The position numbers were made by a program, and so were the translations under genes. A stretch of DNA of 6,374 bases from Paraprevotella sp. (GTDB lineage Bacteria; Bacteroidota; Bacteroidia; Bacteroidales; Bacteroidaceae): the NCBI GenBank assembly GCA_021205005.1, contig JAJPYK010000141.1, positions 1 through 6,374 on the forward strand, given 5' to 3'. The notes under the pieces were generated by a model. The model had not been told where the DNA came from and did no database searches. It worked only from the letters and a program-made list of their open reading frames with translations. Of the stretch, positions 1 through 5,183 are shown piece after piece. Each line of letters begins with the position of its first letter. The first letter of the stretch is position 1.

Positions 1-50
1 GAATACAACCTCGCAAATATACTAATTATTCAAAAAAGAAAGGCCTTATT

Positions 51-119
51 ATGAATTTATTTATTGTATTCTATATTTCTTCGCTATTTTTGCGACTATT
101 GGCACAACGTTTGAAGTGA
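51..119 (+). other. Possible 22-codon upstream ORF before the metallopeptidase gene
   Basis: An ATG at 51 is preceded by the purine-rich run AAAAAAGAAAGG (32-43) at a plausible distance and opens a 22-codon frame ending in TGA at 117-119. The peptide would be hydrophobic with a basic end (begins MNLFIVFYIS, ends AQRLK), like a small membrane peptide. It lies in a different frame from the metallopeptidase start at 149. Bases 57-74 of this ORF match 147-164, the start of the metallopeptidase gene, at 17 of 18 positions, so the ORF may be a by-product of a small duplication and not a real gene. It resembles no known family that I recognise. Coding status is doubtful. Confidence 0.2.
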
Positions 120-164
120 CTAAATATAAAACTATTAATTGAAAACTTATGTATTGTATTCTAT
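57..164 (+). repeat. Direct repeat pair, 18 bp, at the 5' end of the metallopeptidase gene
   Basis: TTATTTATTGTATTCTAT at 57-74 recurs at 147-164 with one difference (TTATGTATTG...). The copies are 90 bases apart. The second copy contains the ATG (149) used as the start of the zinc metallopeptidase; the first lies within the 22-codon upstream frame. The region is AT-rich, which raises the chance of coincidence. Confidence 0.5.
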
Positions 165-823
165 TTATCGGCATTGCCGTAGTCAGTTGGTTAGTACAGT
201 CTAATTTAAAGAACAAATTTGAAAAGTATTCCAAAATACCGATCGACGGTGGGCTCACAGGACGTGATATCGCGCTGAAAATGCTGCATGACAACGGTAT
301 AGACGACGTGCAGGTAATCAGCACACCAGGGGCGTTGACCGACCATTACAATCCGGCCAACAAGACCGTAAATCTGAGCGAAGGCGTATACGACTCTTGC
401 AGCGTGGCCGCCGCGGCCGTAGCGGCCCACGAGTGCGGCCATGCCGTGCAACACGCCCATGCTTATGCCCCGTTAAAGATGCGCAGCAGTCTGGTCCCGG
501 TCATATCGTTTGCCTCCAACTGGATGATGTGGATCTTGCTCGTCGGCATGTTCACTTTGCGTGCCTTTCCGCAAATCATGTTGATCGGCATCATCTTATT
601 TGCCGCCACGACCTTGTTCAGCTTCATCACGCTGCCCGTGGAAATCGACGCCAGCCGCAGGGCCGTCAAATGGCTCGACGCGTCCGGTGTGACCAACCGT
701 GACAACCATGGCGCAGCCGTTTCGGCCTTGCGTTCCGCCGCCTACACTTATGTCGTAGCCGCCTTGGGTTCGTTGGCCACCTTGTTATATTATATCATGA
801 TTTTCACCGGACGTCGCAACTAA
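149..823 (+). CDS. Zinc metallopeptidase, membrane-bound, YugP/Zn_peptidase_2 family
   Basis: This 224-residue protein is predicted to be an integral membrane zinc-dependent peptidase of the family typified by Bacillus YugP; its natural substrate is not established. A hydrophobic segment at about residues 3-18 is followed by a soluble stretch with LTDHYNPANKTVNLSEGVY (residues 63-81) and the zinc motif HECGH at residues 94-98, where the two histidines bind zinc and the glutamate is catalytic. LPVEIDASRRA (162-172) holds Glu165, a candidate third zinc ligand. Further membrane segments lie near 114-134, 143-163 and 199-218. The length is normal for the family and the family's N-terminal pattern (LFIGIA..SWLVQ) begins within ten residues of ATG149; the frame upstream closes with TGA at 140-142, so this start is the only ATG choice. 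No strong Shine-Dalgarno sequence is present. The antiporter gene follows after 12 bases, suggesting co-transcription. Family assignment is firm; function is not known in detail. Confidence 0.93.
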   Translation: MYCILFIGIAVVSWLVQSNLKNKFEKYSKIPIDGGLTGRDIALKMLHDNGIDDVQVISTPGALTDHYNPANKTVNLSEGVYDSCSVAAAAVAAHECGHAVQHAHAYAPLKMRSSLVPVISFASNWMMWILLVGMFTLRAFPQIMLIGIILFAATTLFSFITLPVEIDASRRAVKWLDASGVTNRDNHGAAVSALRSAAYTYVVAALGSLATLLYYIMIFTGRRN

Positions 824-835
824 AAAGACGAGAAT

Positions 836-1816
836 ATGTTCTGGGCCATAGTTTTACTTTTAGTCGGCATCGCACTGGTCTTGTTCGGTGCCGACTAACT
901 TACAGACGGAGCAACGGGTCTGGCCCGCCGGTTGAACGTGACGGAAATGGTCATCGGTCTGACGGTGGTGGCTTTCGGTACGTCCTTACCGGAATTCGTC
1001 ACCAGTTTCACGGCCGCGCTCAAGGGTAGTCACGACATGGCATTGGGTAATATCGTAGGAAGCAACATTTTCAATGTGTTAGTCATAGTGGGCTGCTCGG
1101 CCTTAGTACGTCCGATCCTCATCAGCAAGTCTACGGTGCGCAAGGACATTCCTTTTGCCTTGTTGGCCACGTTGGCACTGATCGTCGTTTCGTTGGATAC
1201 ACTATGGGATGACGGCCAGTTACCGGATACGATCTCGCGTACAGACGGCATGTTACTGCTCGGTTATTTCTGCATCTTCATGTGCTACACTTTTTCCCTT
1301 GCACGAAACCGGTGCGCCATGCCGGAACCGGACCAAACGGAAGAAAACGTCTCCGTTCCCTCTCCGATGCCTTACACACGGATTCTTTTATACGTGGTCA
1401 TCGGATTATTGGGTCTGATCTTCGGCGGCAACCTGTTTGTAGATTCAGCCACGAAGATTGCACAAAGATTAGGCGTAAGCGAAACAATTATCGGACTGAC
1501 GTTGGTAGCCGCCGGCACGTCCCTGCCCGAATTGGCCACCTCCGTCGTAGCCGCTCGCAAGGGTTGTTCCTCCATTGCCATCGGCAATGTGATAGGAAGC
1601 AACATTTTTAATATCTTTTTCGTGATGGGCGTCTGTGCTTCCGTATCGCCGATACGTGCCGGCGACATTTCCTATTTCGATTTGGGTTGGATGTGCGTCA
1701 GCGTGCTGATGCTCTGGTTTTTCTCCTATACCCGTCGCACGATCGAACGTTGGGAAGGAGGCATCATGGTATGCGTCTATCTGGTGTATCTGTCCTACCT
1801 GATTCATCAAGCCTAA
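836..1816 (+). pseudogene. Sodium/calcium antiporter (YrbG/CaCA family) interrupted by an in-frame TAA
   Basis: The frame encodes a K+-independent Na+/Ca2+ exchanger-like inner-membrane protein built from two homologous halves. Reading from ATG836 gives a hydrophobic first helix (MFWAIVLLLVGIALVLFGAD), then TAA at 896-898 as codon 21, then LTDGATGLARRL and an uninterrupted run to TAA at 1814-1816. The full frame of 326 positions fits the usual family length of roughly 320 residues. Alpha-1 motifs are GTSLPE (about 48-53) and GNIVGSNIFN (71-80); alpha-2 motifs are GTSLPE (227-232) and GNVIGSNIFN (250-259). Aligned to the second half (GGNLFVDSAT), the stop sits where that half has Leu, so TTA to TAA would explain it. 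Translation could restart at TTG932 (294 residues) or ATG947, but that product lacks the first helix and the start of the first repeat. The rest shows no decay, so this is either a recent nonsense mutation, a sequencing error or, less likely, a tolerated stop. Confidence 0.85.
896..898 (+). other. Premature TAA stop in the antiporter frame
   Basis: The codons run GGT GCC GAC TAA CTT ACA GAC GGA, in the same frame as both the ATG at 836 and the long open frame ending at 1816. Family logic continues directly across the stop (GAD-stop-LTDGAT), with no need for a frameshift, so a single substitution accounts for it. Confidence 0.9.
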
Positions 1817-1869
1817 AACAAAGGAAGCGAAGAGGATGAGATTTTATTTGCGAAAAAGTCTTTCGATTG

Positions 1870-1901
1870 TTTGCGAGTTTGAATAAAAGGTACTACCTTT
1901 G
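1870..1901 (+). promoter_or_regulatory. Bacteroidota-type housekeeping promoter for the tRNA operon
   Basis: The -33 box TTTG (1870-1873) and the -7 box TACCTTTG (1894-1901) are separated by 20 bases. This matches the known Bacteroidota primary sigma factor consensus TTTG-N19-21-TAnnTTTG exactly. Transcription would begin a few bases after 1901, giving a leader of about 45-50 bases before the mature 5' end of tRNA-Ser. The leader includes a short GCCT/AGGC hairpin (1921-1934). Confidence 0.88.
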
Positions 1902-1954
1902 CATCGCAATTAAGGAAAACGCCTGCCGAAAGGCTGGAAATTCCAAGGAAGCAA

Positions 1955-2041
1955 GGAAGTTTGGGTGAGTGGCTGAAACCACCAGTTTGCTAAACTGACG
2001 TGCGGGTTACCGTACCGGGGGTTCGAATCCCCCAGCTTCCG
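1955..2041 (+). tRNA. tRNA-Ser (anticodon GCT)
   Basis: A complete class II tRNA of 87 bases decoding AGC/AGU serine codons. The acceptor stem is 1955-1961 paired with 2034-2040, with one G-U pair; the D stem is GGT/ACC (1964-1966, 1978-1980). The anticodon loop TTGCTAA (1987-1993) carries GCT at 1989-1991. A long variable arm, GTGCGG/CCGTAC, marks it as a serine-type tRNA. The T stem is five G-C pairs around TTCGAAT (2022-2028). The discriminator base is G2041 and CCA is not encoded. The outermost anticodon-stem pair (1982/1998) is C-A, unpaired, which should be tolerable. Confidence 0.95.
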
Positions 2042-2047
2042 CTCCAC

Positions 2048-2119
2048 GGCGTCTTCGTCTAGCGGCTAGGACACATGCCTCTCACGCATGTAACACGGGT
2101 TCGATTCCCGTAGACGCTA
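2048..2119 (+). tRNA. tRNA-Glu (anticodon CTC)
   Basis: A complete 72-base tRNA with the characteristic glutamate D-arm TCGTCTAG...CTAGGAC. The acceptor stem is 2048-2054 with 2112-2118; its first pair is G-U and the discriminator is A2119. The anticodon stem CATGC/GCATG encloses the loop CTCTCAC (2079-2085) with CTC at 2081-2083, reading GAG codons. The T arm is ACGGG-TTCGATT-CCCGT (2095-2111). It lies six bases after tRNA-Ser, so both are surely processed from one transcript. CCA is not encoded. Confidence 0.95.
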
Positions 2120-2135
2120 CGAAAAGAAAAATCCG

Positions 2136-2156
2136 GAGGGTGTGTCATAATTCAAA
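2136..2156 (+). repeat. Left terminal inverted repeat, 21 bp
   Basis: Perfect inverted match to 2295-2315. The adjacent CGGAGG (2134-2139) can also pair with CCTCCG at 2190-2195, an alternative local structure within the transcript. Confidence 0.85.
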
Positions 2157-2206
2157 TTTCGAGATTGACAACTTATAATCTGTAAGTATCCTCCGTTGAA
2201 CTAAGC

Positions 2207-2254
2207 AAAAACAACCTTATAAAGCTCTCCACGAAGCTCTATATGGTTGTTTTT
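2207..2254. terminator. Probable bidirectional terminator hairpin between convergent operons
   Basis: AAAAACAACC (2207-2216) pairs with GGTTGTTTTT (2245-2254), and after one T-T mismatch four more A-T pairs extend the stem; the loop region holds two AGCT tetramers that can pair. T-runs end the stem on both strands, so it could stop tRNA transcription rightward and ligase-operon transcription leftward. The stem is AT-rich with only three G-C pairs at its core, so efficiency is uncertain. It sits wholly inside the inverted-repeat element. Confidence 0.55.
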
Positions 2255-2294
2255 ATTGAATGAAGTTTCTGATTATTACTTTTTCAAAGTGCTT

Positions 2295-2315
2295 TTTGAA
2301 TTATGACACACCCTC
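2295..2315 (-). repeat. Right terminal inverted repeat, 21 bp
   Basis: Exact reverse complement of 2136-2156. The T-run at 2315-2321 follows directly, so the TIR/TIR stem with this T-run could itself act as a terminator for plus-strand transcription. Confidence 0.85.
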
Positions 2316-2338
2316 TTTTTTGTGATTCCCATGACAGT

Positions 2339-3658
2339 TCATCGATAAAACTTACGGTCTATTTTCCCGTTATACGTTCTTTGTATATGGTCGACGGCTT
2401 CATATAACAAAGGAACTTTAAAAGTCTCCAGTTGCGAACGGAGATATTGCGCTATGCTCCTTTTATCCAAATGCTGTCCTTCCTCCAATACTACCAACAG
2501 CTTCAACAGGTTTCCCATGATCGGATGCGCAACAGAGACACATACACAATCTGCGATCTCAGGCAAAGCCATAGCCGCATTCTCGATTTCAACCGGAGAT
2601 ATTTTAAACCCGCCCACATTGATGACGTCATCAGATCGACCGATGAGATGCAATCTCCCCTGAGCGTCTATCATCCCGTTGTCGTGGGTAAAAAGAATAT
2701 GGTCGCGAAGGACAGATGATGTCAGATTGGGATCTCCCACATAACCGGTCATCAACGTCTTTCCCTGACAGGCCACCGTACCTTGTTCGGTTATGAACAG
2801 AGAAGAATGTTTCATGGGCTTGCCTAAACAACCGGCCATACATTCGGAAACGTTGAAATCGTACGTACATATAATGCCGGTTTCCGTAGACGCATAAGTA
2901 TTATAAAGACGGGTATTCGGTAACAATCGGCACAAATGCTCCATGTCCGATTGCGCGATGGGAGCGGCCCCTGTTTCTATAAAATCCAATTTATCGGCAT
3001 ATTCTTGCAACCTCCGTTCGCTCCACATAAGCAACAGGTGTATGCTCGAAGGAACGAGAAATGTGGCACACTTGGATTCGGAACGGTCCAATGCGGCAAA
3101 AAAGGCATCGGTATCTTTCATTCCGTCCAAAATGGCCAGTGTCCCTCCGGTCAGTATCACCGGATAGACTTTAGACAGGCTGCCGATATGATTCAACGGA
3201 CCGTTAATGATAAAGGTCAGTTCATGTGAATACCGTTGGGCTTCTATCAGGTTTTCCGCATCGGCGATAATCGCCTCATGACTGATCATTACGCCTTTCC
3301 CCTTTCCCGTGGTTCCCGTGGTGAACAGCACATCCGCCGTTCCCGAAGGAAGATTCGAAGATTCCACCAACCGTTCTATCTCCCGATAACGTTCCTCCGG
3401 CAACGTGTTCTCCAACGGCACAGCCACGCCACGCGCGCAGTGGACGGCAAAATAAGTGACGAGGAATTCCACACTTTGCGAAGCACGAAACACGTAAGGC
3501 GTGGCCTCTCCCACTCCCTGACGTCGGAGTCCTTCCGCACGGCGCTCCACCCGCTGCCAGAGTTGGGCATAAGTAATCTCCTCTCCATGACAGACAACGG
3601 CTGCTTTGCCGGCATATAAGGCCGCATTGTCGCAAAGATAATCTTCAAGCGTCCTCAT
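2339..3658 (-). CDS. AMP-forming acyl/aryl-acid ligase (adenylate-forming, ANL superfamily)
   Basis: This 439-residue enzyme should activate a carboxylic acid with ATP and transfer it to a thiol, either CoA or the carrier protein encoded just upstream. All core motifs are present: the ATP-binding loop LFTTGTTGKGKGV (residues 111-123), YNTYASTETG (252-261), the ribose-binding region THDNGMIDAQGRLHLIGR (324-341), the hinge and A8 loop DDVINVGGFKISPVEIE (343-359), and the catalytic lysine Lys432 in RTYNGKIDRK. The protein is shorter than typical 500-residue members; the stretch between about residues 90 and 107 is reduced, close to MenE-size enzymes. The ATG overlaps the carrier protein's TGA (ATGA at 3658-3655), implying translational coupling. 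That pairing favours an acyl-ACP or aryl-ACP synthetase role, as in aryl-polyene and flexirubin clusters. Substrate is unknown; CoA ligase activity is the main alternative. Confidence 0.92.
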   Translation of the reverse strand: MRTLEDYLCDNAALYAGKAAVVCHGEEITYAQLWQRVERRAEGLRRQGVGEATPYVFRASQSVEFLVTYFAVHCARGVAVPLENTLPEERYREIERLVESSNLPSGTADVLFTTGTTGKGKGVMISHEAIIADAENLIEAQRYSHELTFIINGPLNHIGSLSKVYPVILTGGTLAILDGMKDTDAFFAALDRSESKCATFLVPSSIHLLLMWSERRLQEYADKLDFIETGAAPIAQSDMEHLCRLLPNTRLYNTYASTETGIICTYDFNVSECMAGCLGKPMKHSSLFITEQGTVACQGKTLMTGYVGDPNLTSSVLRDHILFTHDNGMIDAQGRLHLIGRSDDVINVGGFKISPVEIENAAMALPEIADCVCVSVAHPIMGNLLKLLVVLEEGQHLDKRSIAQYLRSQLETFKVPLLYEAVDHIQRTYNGKIDRKFYR

Positions 3659-3888
3659 ACAGTTGACTTTTCCGCCAATTTCTTTTCCACAAGGGGCACA
3701 ATATTATCCAGATTCTTCAAATTCTTGGGTGTCGCATCGCTGTGTTCAAGCCGAATGCCGTACTTTTCGGACAAAACCATCAAAATGATGGTCACCCCCA
3801 ATGAATCCAGTTCCGCAAAAATAAACGGAGAGTCGAAATCTACCAAAGGCAGTGCGTCCTCCAACAATCGTTTGATTTCTTCTTTCAT
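3655..3888 (-). CDS. Acyl carrier protein, stand-alone
   Basis: A 77-residue acidic helical protein of the phosphopantetheine-binding family. The attachment motif is ELDSLGV, with Ser29 as the likely phosphopantetheine site; the following helix (VTIILMVLSEKYGI) and the C-terminal helix around NIVPLVEKKLA fit an ACP fold. The region before the serine is short compared with fatty-acid AcpP (serine near residue 36) and the residue after the motif is Gly where AcpP has a different context, so this is a specialised carrier and not the housekeeping one. It is the first gene of a coupled pair with the ligase, overlapping by ATGA. The upstream gap to the acyltransferase is 146 bases. No Shine-Dalgarno sequence is visible, as is common in this phylum. 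It probably carries the acid activated by the ligase; that partner choice is inference. Confidence 0.88.
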   Translation of the reverse strand: MKEEIKRLLEDALPLVDFDSPFIFAELDSLGVTIILMVLSEKYGIRLEHSDATPKNLKNLDNIVPLVEKKLAEKSTV

Positions 3889-4034
3889 ATAGACAGTATA
3901 TTATAATGATTTGGAAAGGACCCCCGTGGAGTGGTTAACTTTCCTTGTTATAAACTCAATTTATCTATTGGTATAATAGGCTTTAAGTAGAATCGGGAGA
4001 ACAAATCAACTCACTGTACCTATTAAATACGCCG
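3889..4034 (-). promoter_or_regulatory. Intergenic region upstream of the ACP gene with a hairpin
   Basis: This 146-base gap separates two otherwise tightly packed gene pairs of the same strand. It contains an inverted repeat, GGAAAG (3913-3918) with CTTTCC (3939-3944), extendable inside by GGTC-side/ACC pairing, located 25 bases upstream of the ACP start. No T-run follows on either strand, so it is not a standard terminator; it could be an mRNA processing, stability or attenuation element. I found no good TTTG-N20-TAnnTTTG promoter on the minus strand here. Confidence 0.35.
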
Positions 4035-5183
4035 TCATCGGTCCGCGAAATCCAGCGGATGCGTATATATGCCGACAAGCAATTCCGAAAGATCGTCAAC
4101 ATTGCATTCTTCCTCATATTGCTTCAATTCTCCCAACCGATTCAAGAACGCGGCTTTCTGTTCCTCCGTATATTTCTCTGCGTACAGGTCTTGACCATAA
4201 TTTAAATCATGCGCAATATAATTATTCGACATGAAACGATAGGCCCGGTGAATGCGTCGGTCGATCAATGCGGCCACAGCTCTATTAAAGTCACTTAATG
4301 TATAAGCATCATATACCGCAAAATCGTCATATTTCAACGGTTCGCAGAACTCCAGATGCACTTTTCCCTTAGGCTGAAGCATGCCGGTGAGGATACTGTT
4401 GATATCTTCCCCGGGTTTCTTCAGATAATACCCCATCTGCTGCTTCTCATACAATTCCAGGACCTTCAGTATGTCACAAGGTTCCCATTCGTAACTGATG
4501 GCTACCGGAACGATATGAAGTTCATCCATAGCATTCACTTTGTCTCCCTTACGGCTCATGCCCAGCATTTTGATAAGCCCCTGATCAGTGAGATCAAATC
4601 CATCTTTTGTCCGGCCGTTGCGTTGGGCAATCCAGACCGACCGATGCAGCTCACAAATCACCTGACGGATGTATTCACTCAGTTGCTGGGAAGACCGATA
4701 GAACTCTCTGGCATTGTTTCCGGGGCGTTCTACCTTAAACATCTTATTCGACTTCCCGATATCGACAATCAATTGATTCTGCATCAGATTGGAACCGAAA
4801 GTGATTTCACTGGTTTCATGCCCGTTGCAGAACAAAGTGTATTGCATCAGACTGGAATCTAAAACAATATCGCGATGGTTTCCAATAAACAGATACTTCA
4901 TGTCAGGCGATAACTGATCAATGCCTCCATACGTAAACTCCGTCATGGTCTGTCCGATGATCTGCCGATTCATCGGTGCCATGATTCGAGCCTGGAATTC
5001 TGTAATCGAACGTATGGAAAGAAGCTCTTCTTTCACCGCCGCGATGTCTGCATCGGGGAATACATACGAAGCCAACATCGGAAACAGGGAGTTATCGGCA
5101 ATTCTTTGCATGGCCGCAGGAATTTCATCGTCACGATAAGGACGTATGCTGTCAAAGATCTCTTTATCTATCATTTTCTTCAT
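4035..5183 (-). CDS. Lysophospholipid-type acyltransferase (1-acylglycerol-3-phosphate acyltransferase-like)
   Basis: A 382-residue protein of the PlsC/LPLAT superfamily, expected at the inner face of the cytoplasmic membrane and moving an acyl group from a thioester (ACP or CoA) to a hydroxyl acceptor. The blocks, in order, are FIGNHRDIVLD (99-109, catalytic His103), KVERPGNNAREF (150-161), WIAQRNGRTKDG (184-195, in the place of the EGTR block) and HIVPVAISYEW (about 222-232). The His to Asp spacing is H-X5-D where the canonical family has H-X4-D. There is no clear membrane helix, and a long C-terminal part (about 260-382) goes beyond minimal PlsC proteins. The ATG at 5183 lies 20 bases inside the end of the oxidoreductase gene, so the two are coupled; Met4 (5174) is an alternative start. 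Its context suggests esterification of a specialised acyl or polyene product and not only bulk phospholipid synthesis, but housekeeping activity is possible. Confidence 0.85.
   Translation of the reverse strand: MKKMIDKEIFDSIRPYRDDEIPAAMQRIADNSLFPMLASYVFPDADIAAVKEELLSIRSITEFQARIMAPMNRQIIGQTMTEFTYGGIDQLSPDMKYLFIGNHRDIVLDSSLMQYTLFCNGHETSEITFGSNLMQNQLIVDIGKSNKMFKVERPGNNAREFYRSSQQLSEYIRQVICELHRSVWIAQRNGRTKDGFDLTDQGLIKMLGMSRKGDKVNAMDELHIVPVAISYEWEPCDILKVLELYEKQQMGYYLKKPGEDINSILTGMLQPKGKVHLEFCEPLKYDDFAVYDAYTLSDFNRAVAALIDRRIHRAYRFMSNNYIAHDLNYGQDLYAEKYTEEQKAAFLNRLGELKQYEEECNVDDLSELLVGIYTHPLDFADR

Larger units (their letters stand above)
2136..2315. mobile_element. 180-bp non-coding element with perfect 21-bp terminal inverted repeats (MITE-like or IS remnant)
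   Basis: The segment starts with GAGGGTGTGTCATAATTC... (2136-2156) and ends with the exact reverse complement (2295-2315), 21 of 21 bases. Such perfect ends around a short non-coding interior are typical of miniature inverted-repeat transposable elements or internally deleted insertion sequences mobilised by a transposase elsewhere. There is no ORF of note inside. I see no clear target-site duplication: the flanks are AATCCG on the left and TTTTTTG on the right, so the insertion may be old or of a type without duplication. The GAGGGTGTGTC start reminds me of some Bacteroidota insertion-sequence ends, but I cannot assign a family. It begins 16 bases after tRNA-Glu and ends 23 bases from the ligase stop codon. 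A large RNA hairpin serving only as a terminator is the alternative. Confidence 0.6.

Noticed and set aside
14..45. Possible minus-strand promoter at the left edge (TATATTTG on the minus strand at 21-14)
   Set aside because: The -7-like box matches TAnnTTTG, but there is no TTTG at the required 19-21 base distance upstream and no gene is visible to the left.
110..141. Possible promoter for the metallopeptidase (TTTG at 110-113, TATTAATTG at 133-141)
   Set aside because: The second box is one base too long to match TAnnTTTG, and the transcript would start at the ATG itself, leaving no leader.
397..702. 101-codon plus-strand ORF overlapping the metallopeptidase
   Set aside because: It lies in another frame of a gene with clear family motifs, is arginine- and histidine-rich in the way of out-of-frame readings, and shows no recognisable domain.
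896..898. TAA recoded as an amino acid
   Set aside because: TAA is used as the normal stop of the metallopeptidase (821-823) and of the antiporter itself (1814-1816), so the code is standard for this codon.
1469..1810. 113-codon minus-strand ORF opposite the antiporter
   Set aside because: It is antisense to the second half of the antiporter, whose alpha-2 motifs prove the coding strand; the product has biased composition (His, Asp, Gly) and no domain.
2048..2315. Attachment site of an integrative element at the 3' end of tRNA-Glu
   Set aside because: No second copy of the tRNA 3' end occurs in the window and no integrase gene is present; the neighbouring inverted-repeat element is far too small to be an integrated island.
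4356..4862. 168-codon plus-strand ORF opposite the acyltransferase
   Set aside because: It is antisense to the conserved acyltransferase motifs and has no recognisable family features; treated as a shadow frame.
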